Numbered from the stretch's first letter, positions 46,035 to 59,373 are shown. The stretch is 64,000 nt of DNA from Zingiber officinale (GCF_018446385.1 NC_055994.1:33316368-33380367), one strand, 5' to 3'. Numbers and translations: made by a program. The notes: generated by a model from the sequence alone, not told the origin.

Positions 46035-47230
46035 GGCCCGAATTTGAGGTGAGGCGCAGGAGGCGCTCGCCTCAGGTCTATTTTTGAGAGGGGCCCAAAA
46101 TTTCGATTCCACCCTAATTTTGCTGTGAGCAACCTGACGTCGACTCGTCGAGATACTTTTTATCGGATCGGACGCTGTCCTCGAGGGCTCCGCCGTGCCC
46201 TCCGCCGGCTTTGCCCTTTCCGTCATCTCTAGGCCTGCCCTTCCCTTCCCCCCTTCAGTGTTCTCTTCCGCCAACCTCCTTCTCCCCTTCCACTTCATCC
46301 GTGTTGTCGCCTCGAGCATGGGGCGGTGGGTATTGTTTTCCGCTTTCGGCCCTCCCTCGTCGTCGGTACTAAGCTCCTACTCTTGAAGGGTGCTCGTCTC
46401 CTACACGGCCGACGATAACAACCTCTTCGATTCATCTTCTATTTTGGTAAGTTTATGTAATTTGGTTCGATCTGTCCAGTTTTTGTTTCCGATCAACTTC
46501 GTTGGCTTTCTCCTCTTGCTTGCGGCATTAGTTCTCTTGCTTTTGATGCATTGTGTGTTTAATGTTTTGTGCGATTACAAAATCAAGGGAAAAGATGAGA
46601 TCGATGAGAGGGAGACAAAAGCAATTAAGCAAGACCAATTATTCTTGTTCTCTTATGTTATGCTTCTACTCCTTAATTCCTATTAACTCCATCCAATTTG
46701 ATTCGATTAATTTGCGTCATTAAATTTGTTAGGTTGTTGTATTTGAAATTTTTTACTTCTAATTAGATACACTTCTAATAGATCATTGTAAATCCTATTT
46801 TGCATTATTCTTTTAAGCTTAAATCTATTTTATCATTAAATCATCATTGGTGCATTTCATTTTACATTCTGATATTTATATGTTTACTATTATCTTACCT
46901 AATTTTTCTCAATAACAGTGGTCTATTTTATCTTTGTAGCTCAGTAGCTCTTTGTGCACATTGCAATTAGTTCAATTTTATTTGTATTTCTTAATGCTTA
47001 TGTTTATAAATAAATCTCAAGTTGTTTTCTTGAAATATTTGATTGTTTGACAATATACTGTTTACTAGTCTAATACTATTTGATTATGACTAAACTGAAT
47101 TTTTATTGTCTCTTGTCAGATACTAGATTTGATAAGAGGAAAGAGCATATTGATGATAATAGATTCATCAATATGCTAATGAGGATGCTACAAAGCTAGT
47201 GGAACTTGCTTCAAAATGTCTACCGTTCGA
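46035..47230 (+). mobile_element. Possible 5' part of a decayed hAT-type element
   Basis: Starts with a G/C-rich block (GGCGCAGGAGGCGCTCGCC, then GAGGGGCCCAAAATTT) like the termini of some plant hAT elements. A CT-rich leader follows, then a likely splice donor TTTTGGTAAG near 46444. The ORFs at 46195-46386 and 46390-46686 have no domain I recognise. No right terminus or TSD was found, so this is tentative. It could instead be a host 5' exon. Confidence 0.35.
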
Positions 47231-48249
47231 AGCAAGAGATGCACATAGTAATTTATAGTGTTTACTTCATATTGTTACATAATTTGTAGCCTATGACATT
47301 AATATTATTTATCCTTTTAGAGATTTGGATTATGGGTTTATTGAGTTTGGTAGTGAAATGAGGCAAGACTTTTGGCTTTCATATTTTAAAGTGTGGATGA
47401 ATTTTTAAACTAAAATAGTAATAAGATGTTATAAAGGGGGCTATTTTTTTTTTTAAGCTCGACTCATATCATCAAAATCTCAAGTATGACACTGCCTTAA
47501 ACAGTATTGCTCATAGTACCTATGACACACCCCTTAGAGCATAAGAACACTCTTCGAATGTATTCTATCGCAAAGCATGCTCTCATCGAACATCAAAGCA
47601 TTTTGTAGATGGTCTCTCTCGCCAGAACTCAAGCTTAATTAAGCTTGTTATGAATTACTAGTCTTTGGTGGTAAATATTTCTCTCAATCCTTCTTAGCTA
47701 ATCATTTTATCTGTTCCAAAAATAATTATTCTTGCCATATTGATTTTTTTTTATTGTATCTTATTTTACAGGAATGATTATTCTCTTTACTGTGGATTAA
47801 TGTTCAAAACCAATTTTTTAAACAATATATACAGGTCTTGGTATTGGCCCCCATTGACAACAAATATTCTTAGGGGAACAAGTGACCAAATCCGTTAATA
47901 TTTTAAGATTATCTTGTGTGATCATATCTCTCTTTTTTTTGTTAAAATATTAAGATGGTGTTTAATTCCACTAAATCATGATTCATGTGAAGTAATATTT
48001 AAAAAATCATACAAAATTAACACCAGCTATGAAGTCTTAAACACACAAATAAATTGATTGAAATGATCAATTCTTTTGAGGTAGTCCGGTCAATGATTTG
48101 GAACCGAAAAAAATTCTATAGTTGTGAAAAAAATCCTTTTTAAAAAAAAAAAATTGTGGCTCAAATGGTAAATAAATATAACCCTAAACTTTGATCCCTC
48201 ATCATGCGCCTCCTACCCTATCATCTTATTCGATAAATCTAGTTCTCTC
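47231..48249. other. Intergenic DNA without a recognised gene
   Basis: AT-rich with no credible ORF. A block at 47459-47640 is more GC-rich and reads like an old minus-strand LTR fragment, but the ends are not visible. Confidence 0.5.
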
Positions 48250-48425
48250 AGGACAGTATAGTAGTTAGTGTATGAGATACTATCAACTTGAGGTCTAGGG
48301 TTTGAATCAGTCGAGGTAAATGATTTCTTCATGTGTTAGTTATTATTCCAAGGATTAATGATAATCCATGATTTACCTCCTTTGTATTGGTCTGTGACAA
48401 ATTAAAGAGTATTATTTTGTTGATT
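48250..48425 (+). mobile_element. tRNA-derived SINE, older copy
   Basis: A B-box-like GGGTTTGAATC lies at 48298-48308, with an A-box-like TAGTAGTTAGTG about 40 bp upstream. The 3' half contains CATGATTTACCTCCTTTG, matching the GATTTACCTCC block of the SINE at 45836. No clear TSD. Confidence 0.6.
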
Positions 48426-48725
48426 CTTATTTTTATTGGATGATGTATGGTTGGGTAATCTCTTTACACTATATTTCTTATATTTATTCATTGAGATTAT
48501 TATTTGTGGTCTTTGTGAGCAGATCTATCTGATCTAGAATTGTGGCTTGAGATTTTATCCTCAAAACTTATCGATGATTTTCATACATTATCCTGTACCA
48601 AACGGTATTTTATTGATCTCTAATTTTGAAAGTATGACACTAAATTATCATGGTCATTGAGTAACAACCTAAATTGATAATCATTTATTATTACTCCTCT
48701 GATGTCATTATTATAATTTTGACAT

Positions 48726-49905
48726 GTTGGAACCCAATTAATTCAACCATAACTAGTATGTTGACTATGGTCAATCCAATGACCGAGTCCACCTAAGTTT
48801 AGACTATTCTCACTTAATTATATTTGCTCTCAAGTTTTAGCTCACTATATAATCTTTACCATTAGGTCATCTCCGACATGGTTTCTTGTCCATTGGATAC
48901 ATTAAGCTCTCGATTCATTTCTTATGTCATCCTTCAAGCTGTGTTTATGTATGTTGCCTTAGTCATCTCTTATCAAGTTTCTCGTCCCTTAGATGTACTA
49001 AACTTGACTCTCTTCTGTGTCATTCTTCATGCTCAGTTTATGTAATTCTCTATCTTAGGCACAATTGCACTCTAATGCTCTTCATCCTATGATCCTTAGG
49101 ATGTACATCTCATGGTAGAGTCAGAAATTATAATATATCTATGCTAATCAGTCGATGAAATGAATTGTATATATATTATAAAAATATCTCCGAGCTGTAT
49201 GAGGAAAAAGAAACCCCAAGCTAAAATGGTTAAATCTATGAAGAAATGTCATGATCTTAGCCATGCTAAGTCATTTTCATGTGTGCATCCATCGTACATA
49301 TCAAATTACGGGACAAACTTAATTTAAATCATTTGTACAAATATCAAAATTTTAAGATTGCATTGAAATATTTGGGCTATGATTATACTAATGATCTTCT
49401 CCTGTTTAAAATTTAGCAATATTAAATATATTCAAACACATGTAACAAATGCAAAATGAGACTAAAACCTAGTCTCCCATAAAGCTAGGATTTTATCAAA
49501 TTCATTATTATAATTTTCAAATAAATTTAAATGAAATGCAAATTGCATTGAGACCTATGTCTAGGCTCCACTAGAATCAGAATTAAGAATATTAAGTCTC
49601 CTAACATAAACAACATCATTTTCCCCTTTGACAATATTAAAAATATACATAAAAATATCCCAATTATCAATTTTATGCATCTTTCATGATGCTTAACTTG
49701 TATTCAAAGTTCTCCAATAGAATCTATACCAAGATACAAAGACCGTTTGATCCTTTCTCAAGTTAAAAAAAAAACTAAATTTATCCTTTCTATAAGGTGC
49801 TAGAGGACTTATACACATCGACTAATCTTAGTGCTAGTCGACTACTCTCCAAATTAAGATGATCACATAATGTTGATCCCTTAGTGAACTAACTAGTCAA
49901 TTGAC
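48726..49905 (-). mobile_element. Degenerate Copia LTR and 3' internal tail
   Basis: Plus-strand TGTTGGAACCC at 48726 would be the LTR end. The other end is near 49393, next to a decayed pyrimidine tract (ATCTTCTCCTGTTTAAAATTTAGCAATA) that parallels 36736-36765 of gag-only copy 2. The interior is similarly ordered (for example CATCCTTCAAGC, matching CATCCTTCACG at 36495). From 49394 to 49905 is non-coding tail. Confidence 0.55.
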
Positions 49906-51180
49906 CAAGATTATTACGACCCAACCCTCTCTACTTTTAAATTTTAAAATAGTCACTATTTTTTTTTTTACTCATGTCACTATTCACATGAACAGTGACT
50001 TAGACCAGAGTTCGTATTCTAACCATTTCGTAGAACAAAAAAAATTTATAATATTCAGGGAATAGGAATTGGATAGAAATATCATCAATCATCAAATGTT
50101 TGAATTTAACCATAAGATAATCGACAGTCTTGAAAATACATCAACCCTATATAATACTTTTAACTTGACTCAAACCGAAACTATTTTCAACTAAACTTCC
50201 AAACATACTTAAAAACCAACTTGCAGAAAACGTGAAGGTAACTAGGTTATGTGCTAGGTTGTGCTTCCATCCACTCAAGCATCCTACCCCTCAACCTCTA
50301 ACTGAACATCACCTGCACCAAACAAATATAGTGAGTTTAAAATTCAACAAGTACAAACTTAAGAAATAGCAAATACCAAATAATACAGTCACATGCAAGT
50401 AGAAGTATTTGTACTAAGATAACTACTCTTTCGAAATTAAGAGTATAAAATAAACTTTACTTAAGGATTTTCCTATAAATTAAATTCCCAGACTATGGCT
50501 CCTCAACCTCATCGCCTCTTGATTAAGCTAAGTAAAACCATAGTACTAGGCTGGTAGGGCACACTAGCACTCATTTGGAGTCCACTACCCGTCAAGTGTA
50601 AGGTACCCCGGTACTTATCCGAAGTCCATTACGTGACAGTTTGATATGGCCAAAGCCCCATATCCCTCATAGATCAACCACAATCAAGTCATATCATTCA
50701 GAACAAATTTTTTTCAGCTTCGAACCTAAAAATAATTTTTTTTTTCTCAAAAACCTTGTCATTTTCTTTCACATGAAATTTCTCGTAACAAAAAAATCAT
50801 AATAATTAGTAATTTGAAATAAACTGCTAAACGTCATAAATTAAGCTTAAAATTATCATGATATCGTTCATGACAAGTGGTTGCCCCTAAAGACTCAAAA
50901 GGCTCAACCTGACGAATTTTACCCCGCGAGCCGCACTTTGAGCCAGTAAACCAAAGAAAATTATAACTCCTTTGTTTCTCGACCAAATCACTCCCTACTT
51001 GAAACCACATGACCCTAACTCAATGGGTTATGTTCTGTGACCAACCAGAGCAACTCAAAGCACTTGGAACGCCCTACACAAACAAATCCACTGCTCGTAA
51101 ATAGAAACAAAAATAGCATATGCACCGAAGAAAAATTATAACTTATTTGTTTCTCGACCAAATCACTCTCTACTTGAACC

Positions 51181-54100
51181 CAGAGCCAGATCTATTCAAG
51201 GGCTATACTGGGCTATAGCCCAGTCCTACCAGCCCAAAAAAATAGGTATAATATGACATTTGATTGCTCAGTCGCTCCCATCTCCAACACGCGCACGATA
51301 CACCCCGTCCGACAACCGACGACACCGTGAAGGCGCACCGCTGCACCGGCATCGTCTAACATCAGAAGGACTCCACTGTATCGGTACTGCCGCATCAACC
51401 CGAGCAAGTAGCATATACGCATCTAGACTCTGGACACGGGACAGGTAACCCTAAATAACAAAATCCCTAATATTTTCTTCTTCTCCTTTCTACTGTATGT
51501 TCGCAATCACCTCCCGACTTCTTTGGCGTGGCCACCGCTAAGCAGCAAGAGAATGTCGTGGCTTGCTGTCGGCTTCGCTGCAAAAGCATCGCACATTCTA
51601 ATGGTGTTGGTTACATTGCCGACTTGCCATGTTGATTTTGGCATTTTGCCAAAGCCGACTTCAGTCTTCACAAATCACAGTATTGGTTGCCGTGTTGATT
51701 TATAATTTGTTTTTTTTATAGTTTGTCATTACTCATTATTTTAAAAAAAACATCTCGAACTGCAAGGGCATCAAAGATTGAAAATATTTCATCAGTATGG
51801 ACTTCTATAGTTCTATTATAATTTGTCATATGGTGTTGAGATTTAAACATCTTTTTGAACTTAGAATTGATTTTATCAATATTTTTCAATTGGCATTAGC
51901 TTTCAGTATTTTATTTTAGAATAAGATAATAATTTACATTTTATCTCAAGTTATAACTATTTCCCTACCTAATTCATTGTACTTTAAGCCATTAGTAACC
52001 TATTACTTGTTTATTTAGGGATTTAATTTTAACTATTTCAAGATGGAACATCAATCTACTACAAAGAAAGGAAAGACATTAATATCATCTTTCTTTAAAA
52101 AGAGAGATCGTGAAACTAGTGAAAGCACTTCAATTTCTACTACAATGGAAAATCAATCTAGTGAAGGTCTTCTCATTCCTAGTGTCCAAATTCCTTCAAT
52201 TTCTTCTCCTAGCAAAGACCATCGATCATCGTCTGCCTGTATTGAACGAGATCAGGGAAAAAGAAAACAAATATGTAATATCATGTTAATATACGAGATG
52301 AGATAAGATGTTCATATCGAAGGATGGGCCTTTATCAACCAGATATGTTGGAGTATCTGGCTACAAAATTTGGAAATCAAAATCGTCGGTTTCAGAAAAA
52401 TGGTTTCAGAAATTTCATTGGTTAGAGAATTTGCCTTTAACAAATAAGGCATATTATTTTTATTGTTTTCTTTATCTGAATGATATTAATTCATCTAATA
52501 TCTTGGCACTAGTCAATGAAGGATTTGACAATTGGAAAAGGGTAAACCAAGGAAAAACATGTGCATTTCTTGCCCATATTGGTTCTGCAACTCCTTCACC
52601 TCATACTATGTCTGAGATAAGGGTTGAAAATTTGATGAGACCCTCTCAACATATTGATAATGTGATGTATGTTCAAAACTAAAGAAGAAAAGGAGAAAAA
52701 TCGTTTGCATTTGAAGACCTCAATTGTCACTGTTCGATGGCTAGCAATTCAAGGTTGCGCCTTTAAAGGTAACGATGAATCTCTATTTTCATCTAATCAT
52801 GGGAATTTTCTTGAATTGGTGAAGACTTTTGCAAAAATGAGTAAGGAAATTGATGAAGTTGTACTTGAGAATGCTCCAAAAAATGTCCAATATATTGCTC
52901 TAGAAATTTAGAAAGATATTTTATATATTATGGCTAATAGAGTATGATAGATGGTTTGTAAAGAAGTTGGAGATAAATTCTTCTGTATTCTTATTGATGA
53001 AGCACGAGATATATCTAAATGGGAGCAAATGACCATTATCTTGAGGTTTGAGAACAATCATTGGATTTTGACAGAAAGATTTTTTGCTATCAAAAGTGTT
53101 AGTGGCACTACCTCATTGAATTTGAAAAAAGAAATATCAAATGTTCTTGTTCATTATGATCTACAAGTTAAGAAAATCAGAGGTCAAGGATATGATGGTG
53201 CTAGCAATATGTGTGGCGTGTAGAATAGACTCCAGGCATTATTTCTCAGAGATTGTCCTTTTGCATGCTATGTCCACTGTTTTGCTCATCGACTACAATT
53301 AACATTGGTTTCTGCCACTAAGGATGTCAGTGTTATTTGGGAATTCTTTTCTCATTTGGAAAATATTGTCAATATTGTTACTTCTTCTACTAAGCACATT
53401 GCTGAGTTACATACTGCACAAAGAAATGAAATTGAACATATGTTGGCAATTGGAGAATGTGATTCTGGAAGTGGGGCCAATCAGATTGGTAATTTGCAGC
53501 GAGCAGGAGCTACTCGTTGGAGTTCTCACTATGACTCAGTAAAAAGCTTGATAGGTATATATGCTGCAAGTTGCAAAGTTTTTGAAGTTCTTAGTGACTA
53601 TTCTCCAAATGGAAGAGCTAAGGCCGAAGTTCGGGGAATTTACAGAAACATGGCAAGCTTTGAATTTGTAGTCATTTTGCACTTAATGTATAAAATTATG
53701 ATAATAACAGATACTCTTTGTCATATTCTTCAAATAAAATCTCAAGACATTTTGATTGCTATTACATTTGTCTCTACTACCAAAACCATCCTTCAAGAAC
53801 TTAGAGAATGCGGGTGGGAAGAATTTCTTCATGAAGTGAAAGTTTTTTGTTTGAGAAATGATATTGATGTGCCTGACCTTGATTGCCTATATAAGATTGG
53901 TCGTTCTTGTCAGCAAACTACAATTGAGCATCATTATCACTTTGATGTTTTTAATGTAGCAATATATTTCATCTTGATGGAGTTAAATACTCAGTTCAAT
54001 GAGTCATCAGTGGAACTTCTTTCTCTTAGTACAGCTTTGGATCTGAAAATTTTATTTGATTCAATTAATAGTGATGATATTTGCAAACTTGCAAAGAAGT

Positions 54101-54618
54101 TTTATCCTGAAGATTTCACAAATCAAGACATCGTTGCTTTGAATATGAATTGGTACATTATAAACTTGATGTGATGCAAAATTTGAAGGTTTCTACACTT
54201 GTTGAGTTGTGTCAGCAATTGACTGAGAGTGGGCGGTCAAAGGTTTAAATTATGTTAACTAGATTGATTCATCTCGTTTTGACGTTACCTGTTTCTACCG
54301 CTACTACTGAGTGAGTCTTTTCAGCAATGAAGCATGTGAAGATGACACTTCGCAATAAAATAGAGGATGATTTTCTTGAATATTGTTTGACACTCTATAT
54401 TGAACGAGATTTACCTAAAGATATAAATATAAATTCTATTATAGATAAATTTTATGTTTCAAAATCTTGAAGGGCACAACTTGGTTGAACAATATAATGT
54501 AATAACTTTTTTTGTTATATATCTATATAATTTATTATTTATTTTTAATAATAATATATAATTTATTACATTAAGTTCAAGCCCCCACCCCCAACTATAA
54601 TTCCTAGATCCGTCCCTG
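51181..54618 (+). mobile_element. hAT transposon (TTF/DUF4371 type), 3438 bp
   Basis: Termini CAGAGCCAGATCTA and, reversed, CAGGGACGGATCTA. The 8-bp flanks CTTGAACC (51173-51180) and CTTTAACC (54619-54626) differ by one base. The target is a tandem repeat whose other units read CTTGAACC, so the mismatch arose after insertion. One plus-strand transposase gene, inactivated. Confidence 0.93.
52043..54470 (+). pseudogene. hAT transposase with TTF-like and dimerisation regions, inactivated
   Basis: Opens with MEHQSTTKKG. It has a frame break near 52270-52310; a TTF-like region (VSEKWFQKFHWLEN...NKAYYFYCFLY, with finger Cys residues largely lost); a DUF4371 region (CAFKGNDESLFSSNHGNFLEL; FFCILIDEARDIS; GQGYDGASNMCGV) with stops near 52910, 52948 and 53221; and a long intact stretch 53305-54174 (RAGATRWSSHYDS). 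A frameshift follows, then the C-terminal dimerisation signature TLPVSTATTE(stop)VFSAMKHVK near 54285-54340. Multiple stops rule out full-length protein. Confidence 0.88.
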
Positions 54619-55734
54619 CTTTAACCCACACGACCCTAACTGATGGGCTATCTTCTGTGACCAACCAGAGCAACTCAGACCACTTGGAATGTCCTACACA
54701 AAACCAACAAGCCCACTGCTCACAAACAAAAACAAAAACAACATATGCATCAAAGAAAAAAATATAACTTATTCGTTTCTCGACCAAATCACTCTCTACT
54801 TGAACCCACATGACCCTAACTCGATGGCCTATCTTCTGTGACCAACTAGAGCAACTCAAACTACGTGGAACGTCCTACATAAAACCAACAAGCCCACTGC
54901 TCACAAATAGAAACAAAGGCATCATACACACCTAAGAAAAATTATAACTTATTTGTTTCTCGACCAAATCGCTCCCTACTTGAACCCACATGACCCTAGG
55001 TAGTCTTGTCATAACATTCCATCACAAATCTTCACACTAACATCATAAATATAGGACATGCAACACACAATATTATGGATGAAAGGTGCATAAAAGGGGT
55101 CTTGTCCTTGTCTTGATCGAAAAACTTACTACAAGGACGTTGCGGGGTTGCAAAGGAGATTATGGAACACCTAACACCATTGGAATCCTCAAAAATTCGA
55201 AGCCTCAAGGTGGGGGAAAAGAGGGTGGGGCGCCGACTTGACCTAAGAACCCTAAGGATTTTTATCTCCCCTTTCTTTTTTTATAGATGTGTGTGTGATT
55301 TTCAGAAAAAATATCCTCTGAATGGGGAAAAGATTATCTACTTAAATAACATAATGTATTTGTGTAAAAATTGCTAATCAAGTAATTATAAAAGTGCTAT
55401 TTAAAATACCAAGCTATCTACCCTCTTGATTTTTGGAAATAAGGCTAAAAGGGCTAAAAAAATCTTCGTTCTAAAATTTCCTAATGACTTGGAAGCAAGC
55501 TCAAGAAATAATTTATAAGAAAGTCATCTTTACCTCGGTGTTCCCGTCTTCTCCTTTTTAGTCTCGTATCATCTAGTCTCAAATTCTAAGGAAAACTCAT
55601 CATTAAATAATTTAAATAAATTAAATAGCGTGATCATGGAATAAAATCAATTCTAATAATAACAATAATAATAATAAAAATGATCATTTTACTATTATTA
55701 TAAACAATATTGGCATCAAAACATAGACTACCCC

Positions 55735-57466
55735 TCAATTCCTATATTGTAGGAAACCAAATAACTCTAGGTAGTGCTCCCTAATATCTGCTTCTGCTTC
55801 TGCTTCCCATGTAGCTTCCTCTTCAGAATGATTCAACCATTTGACTTTGACCATGGGAATGGTTCGATTTCGTAGCCTTCGATCCTGTCTACCTAGGATC
55901 TGGATGGCTCTCTCTTCAAATGTTAACTGCGGTGAGAGCTGTAGTGGCTCTAAGTGTAATACATGTGAAAGGTTTGGTACGTATTTCCTGAGTATAGAGA
56001 TGTGAAAGACATTATGTACTACTGTCAGACTTGGAGGTAGAGCCACTCGATATGCTATAGCCCCCACTCGATCTAGGATCTTAAAAGGTCCTATGTATCT
56101 AGGTGGCAACTTTCCTTTCTTCTCAAATCTCATAGCACCTTTCATAGGTGCTACCTTCATGAAAACATGATCGTCAACGACAAACTCCAAGTCCCTCCTC
56201 CTTAAATCAGCAAAACTCCTCTATTTGCTTTGGGTCATTTTCATTCTATCCCTGATCCTTTCCACTATAGCTATAGTCTGCTGAACCATCTCTGGGCCTA
56301 ACTATGCTCCTTCACCCACCTCATCCCAATGAATGAGTGATCTACACTTCCTCCCATAGAGCACTTCGTATGGTGGCATTCCTATGGATGAATGAAAACT
56401 GTTGTTGTAGGTGAATTCCATTAGAGGTAGCTTTGCATCCCAACTCCCTTGGAAGTCAATGGCACAAGCTCGCAACATATCCTTTAGTATTTGGTTCACT
56501 CTCTCGATTTGCCCAGCAGTTTGGGGATGAAAAGTTGTGCTGAACTATAATTTGGTTCCCAAAGAGGTATGATGGCTCCTCCAGAATGTTGATGTGTAAC
56601 AGGTATCTCTGTCAGATATTATCGAGACTGGTATACCATGCAGTCTGACAATCTCCTTGATGTACAATTCTGCGTATTGAGTCATAGTGAAGGTGGTCTT
56701 AATTGGCAGGAAATATGCTAACTTTGTGAGACGATCCACAATCACCCATATGATGTTCGATCCTCTGATTGTCCTTAGTAAACCCACGACTAAATCTATT
56801 GAAATGTTCTCCCACTTCCACTTGGGAATAGGGAATGACTTCAGCAATCCGACGGATCTATGATGTTCGACCTCAACCTACTAGCATGTCAAACACTTAG
56901 ACACAAAATGATTGATATCACGTTTCATACCTGGCAACCAATATAATTGCTACAAATCCCTTTACATCTTCATGCTCCCTGGGTGAACATAATATGGTAA
57001 TGTATGAGCCTCTGTCATGATCATCTCTCTCAGTTTGTCACCCTTAGGTGCCCAAGAGCATCTCGTATACTTCACAATCCCATCACTCATAGTATAGAGT
57101 CCACTGCCCTTCGCCTTATCCTTTAGACTCCACTTCTACAACTTCCCATCACTTTCCTGACCATTGCGGATGCGGTCTAATAGAGTAGACTGTATAGTCA
57201 GTGAATCCAATCTGTGTGCTCATCCCGCAATGTAAACCTCCAACCCAAAACTCTGAATCTCTCAGTGCAATGGCCTCACAACTGTCAAATGGGCGATAAC
57301 TAAAGTCTTCCTGCTCAGAGTGTCAGCCACTACATTAGCTTTCCCCGGATGGTAGCTAATCTCACAGTCTTTCACCAACTCTAACCACCTTCGTTGTCTC
57401 ATGTTTAGCTCTTTCTGTGTAAAAAAGTATTTAAGGCCTTTGTGGTTAGTGAAGATCTTGCACTTC
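55735..57466 (-). pseudogene. Tekay-type gypsy pol remnant (RNase H, integrase, chromodomain)
   Basis: From the 3' end back: chromodomain (VKWLNHSEEEATWE) and integrase C-terminal region in an open 151-codon frame (55735-56190); integrase core with FQGSWDAKLPLMEFTYNNSFHSS (about 56300-56500) and WENISIDLVVGLL, WVIVDRLTKLAYFLPI, ISDRD (56545-56850); zinc-finger part and degenerate RNase H ([11 protein letters not shown], complement near 57300-57340). Stops and frameshifts break it. Chromodomain-bearing gypsy elements target insertion into marked chromatin (family knowledge). RT and upstream parts are displaced beyond the next insertion, outside the window. Confidence 0.85.
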
Positions 57467-58982
57467 TGATGTGCGTAGATATTATGATCGTTTATGCATA
57501 CTTTAACGCATATTCATTTACTTTATTTATATATATTCTTTGCACGATCATCTCTCTTATCGTTTATTCAGTATTTATTACTCTTTTGTCGGAGATCTGC
57601 TCTTTGTTTACTTTTGTGTTGATAGAGACAATTTTTGGAGCGAAAACGACAATTGTTGATGCACCCGAGAAAAGTAGAGCATGGTCGTGCACCCCTGCAC
57701 GGTCATGTGGCGATTCCAGATAGAGAGCAGAGCACGACCGTGCAACCCTACACAGTCATGTGGCCATTCACCGAGAGAGAGCGGAGCACGACCGTACCTT
57801 ACAACCAGTAGCCAAGATCCACATGGCTATGTGAACCTCACACGGCCATGCAGTGCAACCCGAGCCAAAGCAAGACACAATCGTGCAGACATGGCATGAC
57901 CATGCCACTTTACCCGAAGACAAGAAGAGCTTGGTCGTGCGGACTTCACACGGCCGTGGCACGGACCATGCGGCGCCCATGCCCTAGCCTATATAAAGGC
58001 TTTTAGCTCTTCTTCTCGAGGGAAGGAGGTGAGCCGTTAGAGAGGATTTACCTTGGTACCGTTCCACGTTATCTCAGACTTCCGAGATCACCGTCATCAT
58101 CGCATCAACTCCAGAAGCAAAGGATTGGACCCGAAGATCACTCGACATTTTTGGATAAGCATCTTTTCTCTTTCTCTCTTCTCGTTTGAGGATTGTATGC
58201 TTACTTTTATTATGTCTTTGGGTTTTTCTCCAGCGTTTATGGAGTAGATCCCTTGTTCTAGGATCAGAGAGTAGTTGTGGATAGGGTTTGATGTAAGACT
58301 CATGTTTATGCCTTTACTTATTGGATGATTTCGCTTACTTTGTTTCTATTTGATATGCATGAGACTCACTGAGATTATCTCGTCATATTAGTTGATTGTG
58401 TAGGAATTGCTAATTCCGTAAAGAGAGGATCTTAGATCGTATACCTGAGGGGCCCTAGTGACAGGGGTAACCCGTTCACAGACATCTAGGATACTCCCTT
58501 GAAAGGAGAGGCAACTTCTCCACAAGGAAGTAAGAGACCGAACCAAACCCCTATCTCTATCCTTGATGATACCTATTAGATTTGTATTCTTGTGATCTAC
58601 CGAGGTGCCCTAGTGACAGGGGTTAACCATAACAGAATTTCACAGGGATCTTCTCTGTTTACTGCTTAAGAATAGCAGCTTTAACTTCTGGCGAATGCAT
58701 GTTGATTGACAATGAGAAAAAGATAAAACATGATACATCAGGTTCTACCACAACGAAACTGAACTCCTAGAACTCTTCCCAAGCCAAGTTAACCTTTCTC
58801 TCTTTTGCTAGTTCTCACGTCTACTTCCCCATTACCTTTCCTCTTAGGAAATAGTTAACTTATAACTATCGGTAGTTTAGCTAATTCTACGTGAACAATA
58901 GCCAATGCTTATAACCAGTTCTCGTGGGATCGATAATATTTTATTATTGATGACATATCCATGCACTTGTGGAAGCGTAACA
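57467..58982 (+). repeat. 5' LTR of Athila-type element
   Basis: 1516 bp from TGATGTGCGTAGATATT to GTGGAAGCGTAACA. It contains CACGGCCGTG-type palindromes at about 57680-57965, then a TATA box at 57990-57999. The start matches 63450 onward closely. Confidence 0.85.
57990..57999 (+). promoter_or_regulatory. TATA box in Athila-type LTR
   Basis: TATATAAAGG in AGCCTATATAAAGGCT, a palindromic context. The same site is at 63989-63998 in the 3' LTR. Confidence 0.65.
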
Positions 58983-58988
58983 AGTTTT

Positions 58989-59006
58989 TGGCGCCGTTGC
59001 CGGGGA
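58989..59006 (+). other. Primer-binding site of Athila-type element
   Basis: TGGCGCCGTTGCCGGGGA begins six bases after the LTR end. This sequence is the usual primer-binding site of Athila elements. Confidence 0.85.
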
Positions 59007-59373
59007 CTGCATCTATAACATTAGAGATTATCATTTGAGTTGGACTAAACTTTTCTTTTCTTTTTTCCTACATCTAACTTGTAACTAGTTTCTTATCTTT
59101 TCATTTGCATTCTTTCATTACATCCTTTCATTGCATGCATTTATTGCATTCTTTCATTGCATTTGTTATTCTTTAATTCTTTTTGTGAATTAAATTCTTT
59201 CCATTCTTTATTCCCTTCTTTGAAGATTAACATTAGTTGATTAGCTTATGAATTACTCTAGACATTTTTTTTTATTTTTTTTGCATTTTCTTTCTTTTTT
59301 TTTATATAGCATTTTATTTCTTGTCTATAATTCTTCAATTTTGTTCTTTCTCATAATTTGTTTTTAGATATTC

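Larger units (their letters stand above)
50950..55010. repeat. 175-180 bp tandem repeat in Tekay LTR, split by a hAT
   Basis: TTTCTCGACCAAATC recurs at 50975, 51150, 54776 and 54956. After removing the hAT and one TSD copy (3446 bp), the spacings are 175, 180 and 180 bp. Each unit carries CTACTTGAACCCACATGACCC, then TTCTGTGACCAACCAGAGCAA, then CCCACTGCTC, with the last unit partial. Confidence 0.9.
49907..55725 (-). mobile_element. 3' LTR of a Tekay-type gypsy element, split by a hAT
   Basis: Lies downstream (minus strand) of the gypsy pol remnant at 55735-57466. The left edge reads TTACGACCCAACC, a decayed Tekay LTR end. A CACTATATTTG/GTGAGTTTAAAATTCAACAAG block near 50325-50350 matches the other Tekay-like LTRs. 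Without the hAT (51181-54618) it is about 2.37 kb. Borders are approximate. Confidence 0.65.

Noticed and set aside
48886..49092. 68-codon ORF
   Set aside because: Lies in a decayed minus-strand Copia LTR and resembles repeat sequence, not a protein.
51213..51705. Short ORFs near the left end of the hAT
   Set aside because: They lie in the 5' leader of the transposon; no domain; the real transposase frame starts near 52043.
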